A stretch of 30,669 bases of DNA from an uncultured Psychrobacillus sp. (GTDB lineage: Bacteria > Bacillota > Bacilli > Bacillales_A > Planococcaceae), in NCBI GenBank assembly GCA_934234185.1, contig CAKQHO010000032.1, positions 1 through 30,669 on the forward strand. Reading direction: 5' to 3'. The notes under the pieces were generated by a model. That model saw nothing but the letters and a program-made list of their open reading frames with translations. It had not been told where the DNA came from and did no database searches. Shown one piece after another: positions 21,758 to 28,909 of the stretch. The position numbers were made by a program, and so were the translations under genes. Every line of letters begins with the position of its first letter. Position 1 is the first letter of the stretch.

Positions 21758-23359
21758 TCAATAAGGATCTGCCTCGTGGCTTTTATCAATAGCTTGCTTT
21801 GGTGCTTTTTCTCCGTCTTCATCACCGAGTGGTCGCATACTGCTGCCACCCTTCGGAGCATGTTTCAGACCCTCTCTTAGTAGCCTGCCGTACTCATCAT
21901 CTGCTTGCTCTGCATAGGAAATCATTGTGTCTTGGATACGTTGGTCGCATTTCGATAGATCGTTTATAAGGTTGGAAATTAGCTCCGTTTTTTCCCATTG
22001 CTCGAAGCCACGATAAGTGTCGCCAGCTTGCCCAAAATTATTTTCCCTATCAATAGATTCTTTCACTAGTTTTCCTTGAATCATTGGAGTATATGGTTTA
22101 TCCACATGTCCAGCTTCCTTCAAACCGCCCAGCATAGATGGCTCATAGTTAACGTGTGGATTTTGGTTTGGTCCACGATCTAGACGGTATGCCATTTGTC
22201 CACCTGTTTGATTCGTTGCAACTCTTTTCTTGGGTGCATTTATAGGAAGCTGTAAATAGTTAGGTCCAACACGATAACGCTGAGTATCCGAGTAGGAGAA
22301 TGTGCGACCTTGAAGCATTTTATCGTCTGAAAAATCTAGACCATCTACTAGAACCCCTGTACCAAAAGCTACTTGCTCTACTTCCATGAAGTAATCCTGT
22401 GGATTGCGATCTAATACCATTTTGCCTACTGCCTTCCAAGGAAATTTATCTGTTGGCCATAGTTTTGTGTCATCCAGCGGATCAAAGTCTAGCTCTGGAT
22501 GCTCATCATCGCTCATTATTTGAACTAGAAGCTCCCACTCGGGATAATCTCCTTTTTCTATAGCATCATACAGATCCTGCGTTGCATGGTTGAAATTCTT
22601 TGCTTGGATTTCCTCTGCCTCTGTTTGCGTAAGGTTTCGAATTCCTTGCTTTGGCTCCCAGTGGTATTTAACAAGTACAGCCTCTCCATCTTTGTTGATC
22701 CACTTATATGTGTTTACCCCTGACCCCTGCATCATTCGATAGTTAGCTGGAATTCCCCATGGAGAATAAATAAGCGTTACCATATGGAAGGACTCGGGAG
22801 AGCTTGCACAAAAATCAAAAAACCTTTCTGCATCCTGTATATTGGTTATTGGATCTGGCTTAAATGCGTGAATCATATCGGGGAATTTCATCGCGTCTCG
22901 AATAAAGAATATCTTTAGATTGTTCCCAACTAGATCCCAGTTTCCGTCTTCTGTATAAAACTTTACTGCGAACCCACGAGGGTCACGAAGGGTTTCTGGA
23001 GAATGACCGCCATGGATAACGGAAGAAAAACGAGCAAATAACGGAGTACGTTTTCCTGCCTCTTGAAATAGCTTGGCACGCGTATATTTGGAGATATCCT
23101 CATCCCCTACTTTTCCATACGCTTCAAAATATCCATGAGCACCGGCTCCTCGCGCGTGAACAACACGCTCTGGGATACGTTCTCTGTCAAAGTGACTGAT
23201 TTTCTCAATAAAATCATAGTTTTCTAAAGTACTGGGTCCTCTATTTCCAACCGTTCTTATATTTTGGTTGTTTCTTACCGGATGTCCTTGTCTGGTAGTT
23301 AAGGTATCATCCGTTTCACGATTGGTTTGATTAGACTGTTGCATTTTATCTTTTTCCAT
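21758..23359 (-). CDS. katX: Haem catalase, KatX (spore) type
   Basis: 533 residues. Monofunctional haem catalase, breaking H2O2 to water and oxygen. Catalytic His68 is in ERVVHARG, Asn147 in LVGNNLKIFF, and the proximal haem ligand Tyr356 in RTFSYSDTQRY. The N-terminus (TTRQGHPV, TVGNRGPSTLENYDF, EAYGKVGDE) and the extended C-terminus match KatX of Bacillus spores as I remember it, rather than vegetative KatA (about 483 residues). KatX protects germinating spores. A sigma-F-like promoter is visible upstream, which supports this. ATG at 23359 with GGAGG 6 bases before. Symbol is by sequence resemblance from memory. Confidence 0.85.
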   Translation of the reverse strand: MEKDKMQQSNQTNRETDDTLTTRQGHPVRNNQNIRTVGNRGPSTLENYDFIEKISHFDRERIPERVVHARGAGAHGYFEAYGKVGDEDISKYTRAKLFQEAGKRTPLFARFSSVIHGGHSPETLRDPRGFAVKFYTEDGNWDLVGNNLKIFFIRDAMKFPDMIHAFKPDPITNIQDAERFFDFCASSPESFHMVTLIYSPWGIPANYRMMQGSGVNTYKWINKDGEAVLVKYHWEPKQGIRNLTQTEAEEIQAKNFNHATQDLYDAIEKGDYPEWELLVQIMSDDEHPELDFDPLDDTKLWPTDKFPWKAVGKMVLDRNPQDYFMEVEQVAFGTGVLVDGLDFSDDKMLQGRTFSYSDTQRYRVGPNYLQLPINAPKKRVATNQTGGQMAYRLDRGPNQNPHVNYEPSMLGGLKEAGHVDKPYTPMIQGKLVKESIDRENNFGQAGDTYRGFEQWEKTELISNLINDLSKCDQRIQDTMISYAEQADDEYGRLLREGLKHAPKGGSSMRPLGDEDGEKAPKQAIDKSHEADPY

Positions 23360-23393
23360 TCTGGTCCTCCTAAGCTAAAATTTCCTTCGCCTC

Positions 23394-23423
23394 CATTCTG
23401 TCCATTCTTGGAAAAAATTATTC
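23394..23423 (-). promoter_or_regulatory. Candidate sigma-F promoter of katX
   Basis: Minus strand GAATA (23419-23423), 15 bases, GGACAGAATG (23394-23403). The -10 fits the sigma-F/G type GGnnAnAnTR and the -35 matches GYWTA at four of five. B. subtilis katX is read by sigma-F, so the position is sensible; not verified. Confidence 0.4.
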
Positions 23424-23430
23424 TTAAACT

Positions 23431-23991
23431 CTATATAGCAAGAAAATCATTGGCCTTTTCTTCTCCAAAATTGGGCTCGATATAATCCCGTAGCTTGCCT
23501 GAATAAATACATTCAAGCTGTTCTATTTGGGTAAGATGAAAGGGAGTAGTTAAACAAGGCTGTTGCTCCAGCTTAATCTCTTTCGATTCCATTAGAATGG
23601 TAGCTACAAACTGAGAGCAGAAAAACTTATACTTTCTTTCCCATTTTTTCTGCGCTACTACACCAAACAAGCCTAGAAAGTTATAGGAATATGTCTCGCT
23701 AGCATTCCTAACTTCTAATATTCTATCTCTCATTCTCCCGTAATCACTTACAGAAACTTCAAATTTAAAAATTTCACATTCGGCATTTTTAAATAGCCCC
23801 TTCCTTGCGTCCTCCCTCACAAAGCCACCTACAAAAGGATTTCCTTTGCTTTTTCGACCAAAGCTATACATTTCAATTAATTCCTCATCAAATGCAATCG
23901 ATGCATGGTTCAGCCTTTTTTTTGTATATATCCTAATTAACCTCGATAGCCAAGTCCCAGTATCACTCAATACTACATAAACTTCCTTCAT
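23431..23991 (-). CDS. Permuted papain-like (NlpC/P60/YiiX-like) protein, unknown function
   Basis: 186 residues from the ATG at 23991 (ribosome site GGGGTG; a GTG at 24003 is the upstream alternative). I see the pattern of circularly permuted NlpC/P60-type proteins: an early His in 'KRLNHASIAF' (about residue 30) and a later Cys in 'KFFCSQFVATIL' (about residue 126), the order used by the YiiX/permuted-papain group. 'YSFGRKSKGNPFVGGFV' between them is common in such Firmicute hypotheticals. No signal peptide, so likely cytosolic. It may act as a thiol hydrolase on peptides or lipids; the substrate is unknown. katX lies 71 bases downstream but seems to have its own promoter. Confidence 0.65.
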   Translation of the reverse strand: MKEVYVVLSDTGTWLSRLIRIYTKKRLNHASIAFDEELIEMYSFGRKSKGNPFVGGFVREDARKGLFKNAECEIFKFEVSVSDYGRMRDRILEVRNASETYSYNFLGLFGVVAQKKWERKYKFFCSQFVATILMESKEIKLEQQPCLTTPFHLTQIEQLECIYSGKLRDYIEPNFGEEKANDFLAI

Positions 23992-24152
23992 AAGACACCC
24001 CACGCTAGGGAGCTATCTCCCTCAGTTCTATATTCTTATTATTGATAAATTTGCAGGCTTTTCGAAGCGACTTGGGGTGTATAGTATCTAAGGCTTAAGA
24101 TGTATTTAGCCGGTTAAAATGTAAATGATTTGTGTCATACAACCGCATTTCA

Positions 24153-24181
24153 TTAACATTTAATGCCTGTTATGTTATAGT
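24153..24181 (+). promoter_or_regulatory. Promoter of tatA
   Basis: -35 TTAACA (24153-24158), 17 bases, extended -10 TGT-TATAGT (hexamer 24176-24181). It gives a leader of about 30 bases ending in AAAGGAGG. Confidence 0.7.
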
Positions 24182-24217
24182 AGTCGTGACGTTAATTCCT
24201 ATAAAGGAGGGAACAAC

Positions 24218-24412
24218 ATGCAAAGTATAGGCATACCAGGCTTGATATTAATATTAATTATCGCTTTAGTCATTTTCGGTCCTTCTAAGCTCCCTCAATT
24301 AGGGAAAGCTGTTGGTCAAACTTTAAAAGAATTTAAAAGCTCGGCTAGAGAAAGTCTAGATGAAGATGATAAGAAAATTGAAACGCTGAATGATACAGAC
24401 ACTAAAAAGTAA
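24218..24412 (+). CDS. tatA: Sec-independent translocase subunit TatA
   Basis: 64 residues. It has the standard TatA layout: short N-terminus, one membrane helix (about 5-21, IPGLILILIIALVIFG), the FGPSKLPQLGKA hinge, then a charged amphipathic helix (VGQTLKEFKSSARE) and a short hydrophilic tail. TatA polymerises to form the pore through which folded proteins with twin-arginine signals cross the membrane. AAAGGAGG is 8 bases before the ATG. It is the only plus-strand gene in the window and no tatC is beside it, so its partner must lie elsewhere. Convergent with hemY and sharing its terminator. Confidence 0.93.
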   Translation: MQSIGIPGLILILIIALVIFGPSKLPQLGKAVGQTLKEFKSSARESLDEDDKKIETLNDTDTKK

Positions 24413-24421
24413 ATAGACAAA

Positions 24422-24466
24422 CAAAAAGTCGGCGATGTGGATATTACAACATCGCCGACCTTTTTT
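24422..24466. terminator. Bidirectional terminator between tatA and hemY
   Basis: Stem GTCGGCGATGT / ACATCGCCGAC (24428-24459) with T runs outside both arms. It serves tatA on the plus strand and hemY on the minus strand. Confidence 0.92.
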
Positions 24467-25853
24467 AGTTAATAGACTCAACTATTTGCATGGCAATCTC
24501 TTTACCATTTTTTATACAAGGTCCAATTCCCACTCCGTAATAAGAGCAGCCTGCCAGTAGCACCTCGGGATAGCTTACTTTCATTTTTTCTCTTAATGAC
24601 TCAATAGCCTCCGCATGACCCAAATGATAGGTAGGCATCAGATCATTCCACTTGGTAACCTCCACAACTTTAGGGGCTCCCGTTATTTGTAAGCTTTTTT
24701 GAATATCTGACAATGCAATTTCAAGCAATTGTTCCTCAGACATATTTTTCATCTTCTCAAAGTTAGGATTAGAGCTTTTATAGAACATTCTTACAAGAAG
24801 CTGACTATTTTTAGAGGTATGCTTCCACTTTCGACTCGTCCATGTACAAGCATTACATCTCACATCCGAGTTTTCAGAAACGATATACCCTGTTCCTTCT
24901 GCTGGAAGTAGGTTGTCTGGAATATCAAAACCAAGATAGATACTTATTAGTGAGGAATTCCTTAGTCTATTAAAATCCTCGTCTAATTCTTTAGTATGAA
25001 GAATTTGTTGAGCAACCTGATGAGGAGTACTTAGCACTACATAATCAGCCTCTAGCATTTGATTGTTAGAAAGGGAAACTTGGTATCCTGCTTCAATCTT
25101 CTTAATCCCTGTTGTTTGGATACCCTTCATAATTGTATACTCACTTAGCTCATTTTCTATTCCGTCAATTAGAGTAGATAGTCCATGATCAAAGGAGATA
25201 AACTTCTTATTTGCTGCTTTTTGGAATTGCTCTTTATTCGCTCCTAGCCCTCGGATAATACTGCCGTATCTATTTTTATAATCAATTAAATAAGGTAACG
25301 TGGATGCAAGGGTAAGTTTTTCTAAACTGCCTGAGTAAACACCTGACAAAACAGGTGCTATTTGCTTTTCTACTAGTTCTTTTCCTAAAAAATGCTCAAG
25401 AAACTCGCCAATCGAGCTCTCTTTTGTAAACTTCTCATTCGGCAGCTCAAAATCCTTTAATGCTTCCCTTTTCCCCTCTTCCGAAACCAATGTACTACTG
25501 TTTAAGGAGTCTACACTAGTAGGTATACCAAATACAGCATCTGCAGGAATCGCATGCAGCTCATTGTTTGTATATAAATAGGATATTCCAGTTGAGTTAT
25601 AAACAAGCCTGTCCTCTAAGTCTAGCTCTTCTACAAGCGGTATCACTGATTCATGGCGTGCAACAATGGAATCTGCACCAACTTCCATGATAAAATCATC
25701 CTTTTTTACAGAATGTATTTTACCTCCAAGGTATTCATTTGCCTCTACCAAGGTTAAGTCCAAGTCTAAGGATTTTTCTGTTTTTAATTTATGTAAATAA
25801 TGCATAACAGAAAGCCCAGTAATTCCTCCACCTACTACAATTATTTTTTTCAA
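24465..25853 (-). CDS. hemY: Coproporphyrinogen III / protoporphyrinogen oxidase
   Basis: 462 residues. FAD-dependent oxidase of haem synthesis; in Firmicutes this enzyme (HemY, also CgoX) mostly oxidises coproporphyrinogen III in the coproporphyrin-dependent route. Seen: dinucleotide-binding IVVGGGITGLS, 'VEANEYLGGKIHSV', 'IMEVGADSIVARH', 'LSGVYSGSLEKLTLAST' and the C-terminal 'LAGCSYYGVGIGPCIKNGKEIA' that closes the FAD site. Full length. I choose the TTG at 25853, 8 bases after GAGGAG, over the upstream GTG at 25862, which overlaps that site. No other hem gene is adjacent. Confidence 0.9.
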   Translation of the reverse strand: MKKIIVVGGGITGLSVMHYLHKLKTEKSLDLDLTLVEANEYLGGKIHSVKKDDFIMEVGADSIVARHESVIPLVEELDLEDRLVYNSTGISYLYTNNELHAIPADAVFGIPTSVDSLNSSTLVSEEGKREALKDFELPNEKFTKESSIGEFLEHFLGKELVEKQIAPVLSGVYSGSLEKLTLASTLPYLIDYKNRYGSIIRGLGANKEQFQKAANKKFISFDHGLSTLIDGIENELSEYTIMKGIQTTGIKKIEAGYQVSLSNNQMLEADYVVLSTPHQVAQQILHTKELDEDFNRLRNSSLISIYLGFDIPDNLLPAEGTGYIVSENSDVRCNACTWTSRKWKHTSKNSQLLVRMFYKSSNPNFEKMKNMSEEQLLEIALSDIQKSLQITGAPKVVEVTKWNDLMPTYHLGHAEAIESLREKMKVSYPEVLLAGCSYYGVGIGPCIKNGKEIAMQIVESIN

Positions 25854-25985
25854 AACACTCACTCCTCGTGTTCGTTATCTCTACCTACAGTATAACCTGT
25901 TCAAGAGTTACAGAATATGACTTCCATCACTCGACAGATTTGATTTTAATGATTGTTTACATGATTGTCATACTTACAAGTATAC

Positions 25986-26019
25986 ACAAAGAGACCCCCT
26001 ATCAACCTGTAGGAGGTCC
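25986..26019 (-). terminator. Terminator of the kyn operon
   Basis: Minus-strand stem GACCTCCTA / TAGGGGGTC with an 8-base loop, followed by UCUUUGU, about 20 bases after the kynB stop. The U tract is imperfect. Confidence 0.65.
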
Positions 26020-26038
26020 TCATCATATGCTTCATAAT

Positions 26039-26662
26039 TTATATTTTTCTTATTACAGCACGTACCGGGCTTCCATCAGCCCCAATAATTTTTAGAGGTA
26101 AGGCAATAAGCTCATATACCCCTTCCTCCACTTCATCCAACAAAAGATTTTCCAGTATATGAACACCGTTTTGATAGAGAGAATGATGAATCGGTAAGTC
26201 CTTACTAACTAAATCATCCACAGATGGAATATCCAGGCCAAGCAAGAAAATACCTTTTTCCTTCAAAAATGAAGCGATATCCTCCTTAAGCAAAGGTATC
26301 TCCTTAGGGAATTCCGTTAAAGTTGAGTGGTTTTTTGTTTTTAAAAGCAAGCGCTCCACTCCATCCAGCGCATAGGACTCGAGCTCCTTTCGTCCTATCC
26401 GCGCATGCCCTGTCACATCTATTATTTTTGTTTTTCCAATAAATATTTGGATATCTAGCTGATCAATGGTGGAAGCCTCACTATTAAAATGAAAGGGTGC
26501 ATCCGCATGTGTGCCAGTATGAACACTAGCGGTAATTTGACCAATATTGACGGAGCCTGTTTGTTCCTTCGTGTTTGCTAATTTAAATTGAAAGGGGGTA
26601 TCCCCTGGCCATACAGCTATTGAATTTGATAATGGGTGTGTAATATCAATCCATCTATTCAT
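26039..26662 (-). CDS. kynB: Kynurenine formamidase (cyclase family)
   Basis: 207 residues, the usual KynB size. It hydrolyses N-formylkynurenine to kynurenine and formate. The metal-binding signature HTGTHADAPFH supplies His48, His52, Asp54 and His58. 'ITHPLSNSIAVWPGDTPF' and 'LGLDIPSVD' also fit. The ATG at 26662 overlaps the kynA stop by four bases (ATGA) and has AGGGGTGA before it; the longer frame to 26695 is not needed. Last gene of the kynUAB operon. Confidence 0.94.
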   Translation of the reverse strand: MNRWIDITHPLSNSIAVWPGDTPFQFKLANTKEQTGSVNIGQITASVHTGTHADAPFHFNSEASTIDQLDIQIFIGKTKIIDVTGHARIGRKELESYALDGVERLLLKTKNHSTLTEFPKEIPLLKEDIASFLKEKGIFLLGLDIPSVDDLVSKDLPIHHSLYQNGVHILENLLLDEVEEGVYELIALPLKIIGADGSPVRAVIRKI

Positions 26663-27510
26663 CTTGTCACCCCTAATGTTGTTCTTAAATCCCAAAGCTC
26701 TGGAAAAAATCGATGATCTAGTACGTTCCTTAGGTAATGAACTCCTGAGGAGCCCCCTGTCCCGCTTTTAAAACCAATTATTCTTTCTACTGTTTTCATA
26801 TGACGGAAACGCCATTGCTGAAGCCAGTCCTCTATATCTACTAGCTTCTCTGCCAGTTGATATAAGTCCCAATGCTGTTCGACGTTCATATATACCTCCT
26901 TCCAAGCTGCTGCAACTGTTAAATCTCCTTTATACGTTATAGAGAAGTCACGGTTTAGTAAATCGGGATTTATTGGAAAGCCTGCCCTAGACAAAGCTCT
27001 TATGGATACATCATAAATACTTGGAGATAGAAAGGCAGCAGAGAGCTTGTTGTGAAGCGCTTGATCCTTCTCATAAATTTTTAGAATATGTCCTGTTTTA
27101 TAGCCAAGTGCAAATTCTATTTGTCGATATTGAAACGATTGAAAGCCGGATGATTTTCCGAGCTGATCTCGAAATTCCAAATACTCTGCAGGTGTTAACG
27201 TAGAGAGTACATCCCATGCCTGAATAAGCTGAGATTGTATTTTGGTAACTCTTGCAAGCATTTTAAACGAGGCCTGCAGTCTCCCCTCTTCGATTGCTTG
27301 TATGGCACTAGTTAATTCATGGAGAATAAGCTTCATCCAAAGCTCATTTACTTGATGGATAATAATAAATAAAAGCTCGTCGTGGTGACCTGTAAGTGGT
27401 TTTTGACTAGTCAATACTGTTTCTAAAGATAAATAATCACTGTAGGTCATGTCATGCTGAAAATTCGTATGAAGTCCTTTTTCCTCCGAATTACCTTCTT
27501 CCTTCGTCAA
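26659..27510 (-). CDS. kynA: Tryptophan 2,3-dioxygenase
   Basis: 283 residues. Haem enzyme that opens the indole ring of tryptophan to N-formylkynurenine. The residues match the well-studied Xanthomonas enzyme with a constant offset: His52 (in IIHQVNELW) and Arg114 at the substrate site, and haem ligand His237 (in FRHMKTVERIIG). 'GTGGSSGVHYLR' (251-261) is the conserved C-terminal substrate loop. TTG start at 27510, with AGGAGGTG 5 bases upstream that overlaps the kynU stop. Middle gene of the operon. Confidence 0.96.
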   Translation of the reverse strand: MTKEEGNSEEKGLHTNFQHDMTYSDYLSLETVLTSQKPLTGHHDELLFIIIHQVNELWMKLILHELTSAIQAIEEGRLQASFKMLARVTKIQSQLIQAWDVLSTLTPAEYLEFRDQLGKSSGFQSFQYRQIEFALGYKTGHILKIYEKDQALHNKLSAAFLSPSIYDVSIRALSRAGFPINPDLLNRDFSITYKGDLTVAAAWKEVYMNVEQHWDLYQLAEKLVDIEDWLQQWRFRHMKTVERIIGFKSGTGGSSGVHYLRNVLDHRFFPELWDLRTTLGVTR

Positions 27511-27521
27511 GCGAGCACCTC

Positions 27522-28793
27522 CTAGGCGATTACTTCTCTCACATTTTCATATTTCCTATATTCCTCTTTTAGCATAATTTCTTTTAAACAATTAACAGTC
27601 CTCCAAACATCCTCAAAGCTATTATATAAAGCTACAGGTGCTAAACGGATACCATTTGGATCTCGGAAATCAGGTATTATTTTTTTCTCCTTGAGAGCCT
27701 TGCAAATCCTAGCTGCTTCTTCATGTATAACAAAAACATGAGCGCCTCTCTCGGAGTTTTGTTTAGGGCTAGCAATAGAAAAGGAAAAATCTTTTAACTC
27801 TTGTTCTATTAAATAAATCATATACTCCGTTAACTGTATGGACTTTTGACGAATGTTTTCTATCCCTACCTCCTCGAACATCTCCAAGGAGCCGTATAAC
27901 GGAGCTGCACTCAATATATGTGGGGTTCCTATTTGATAAGCTCCAGCAGATAGAGCAGGTGTCATATTAATATTCAAATCAAATTGCTTTTCCTTATTGG
28001 ATCCAAACCAACCCGCTAGACCTGGCTTCTTACCGAAATGTCTTTCATTCACATACAAACCAGCCACTGATCCTGGCCCGCCATTTAAATGCTTATAGGT
28101 ACACCAAAAAGCAAAGTCTACCTCCCACTTTTTAAGTTCATGAGGAATAGCTCCTATAGAATGACACAAATCGAAGCCAATGAGGATGTTTCTTTCATGA
28201 GCTGCCTTAGTTAGGGCTTCCATATTTAAAATTTGCCCGCTCCGATATAGCACACTAGGTAAAATGATTAGTGCCACATCCTCCGTCATCGCTTCTATAA
28301 TATCTTCAGTTTGCAAGGTGTGACCGTTTTTACTTTTTACTACCTTCATATGATTTTCATCGAACCCATGGAGATTGAGCTGACTACTGACTGCATATAA
28401 ATCAGAAGGAAAATTTAATTCATCTACCAGTATTTTGGTTTTCCTCTCATTCGGCTTATAAAAAGTAGAGATTAGCTGATGTAGATTGGAGGTAGTTGAG
28501 CCGCTAATGATTACTTCCTCTTTCGATGCGCCTATTAAAGGAGCACACATTTCTCCTAGCTTTTCTGAAAAGTAATACCAAGGATGATCTCCCTGTGTCC
28601 AGCCATCTATTCCATGACTTTTCCACATATCCATTAATGTTAGTACCGAATGCTCTGCTCTCTTTGATAATATTCCAAGTGAATTTCCATCCATATAAAT
28701 AGTATGAGGCATTAGATAAAACTCTTCTCTATATGTACGTAAGATATCCTTTCTGTCCAGTTCATTAGCATATTCTAGTGTTTGCTTCGGCAA
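27522..28793 (-). CDS. kynU: Kynureninase
   Basis: 423 residues. PLP enzyme cleaving kynurenine to anthranilate and alanine. Fold-type-I marks: 'MDGNSLG' near the N-terminus, 'SGSTTSNLHQL', Asp208 and His211 in FDLCHSIGA, Lys234 in CTYKHLNGGPGS, and 'AGWFGSN'. TTG start at 28793 with GAGGTG 8 bases before. It is the first gene of the operon behind a clear sigma-A promoter. The set has no kynurenine monooxygenase or 3-hydroxyanthranilate oxygenase, so the product should be anthranilate, not quinolinate for NAD. Confidence 0.96.
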   Translation of the reverse strand: MPKQTLEYANELDRKDILRTYREEFYLMPHTIYMDGNSLGILSKRAEHSVLTLMDMWKSHGIDGWTQGDHPWYYFSEKLGEMCAPLIGASKEEVIISGSTTSNLHQLISTFYKPNERKTKILVDELNFPSDLYAVSSQLNLHGFDENHMKVVKSKNGHTLQTEDIIEAMTEDVALIILPSVLYRSGQILNMEALTKAAHERNILIGFDLCHSIGAIPHELKKWEVDFAFWCTYKHLNGGPGSVAGLYVNERHFGKKPGLAGWFGSNKEKQFDLNINMTPALSAGAYQIGTPHILSAAPLYGSLEMFEEVGIENIRQKSIQLTEYMIYLIEQELKDFSFSIASPKQNSERGAHVFVIHEEAARICKALKEKKIIPDFRDPNGIRLAPVALYNSFEDVWRTVNCLKEIMLKEEYRKYENVREVIA

Positions 28794-28835
28794 CTTATCA
28801 GCACCTCTTTTTCACGGAATTTTCTTTCTCTTTAA

Positions 28836-28864
28836 AGCATATCGGCTAATTTTTCAGATGTCAA
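28836..28864 (-). promoter_or_regulatory. Sigma-A promoter of the kyn operon
   Basis: Minus-strand consensus -35 TTGACA (28859-28864), 17 bases, -10 TATGCT (28836-28841). The leader of about 35 bases is too short for a riboswitch or attenuator. Confidence 0.75.
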
Positions 28865-28869
28865 AAGTA

Positions 28870-28903
28870 TAAAAGAAGGGAGATTGCCAATTGGCCTCTC
28901 CCC
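28870..28903 (-). terminator. Intrinsic terminator of the SGNH-SLH gene
   Basis: Minus-strand stem GGGAGA / TCTCCC with inner GCCAATTGGC, followed by UUCUUUUAUA. It ends a few bases from the kynU promoter. Confidence 0.72.
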
Positions 28904-28909
28904 CATAGA

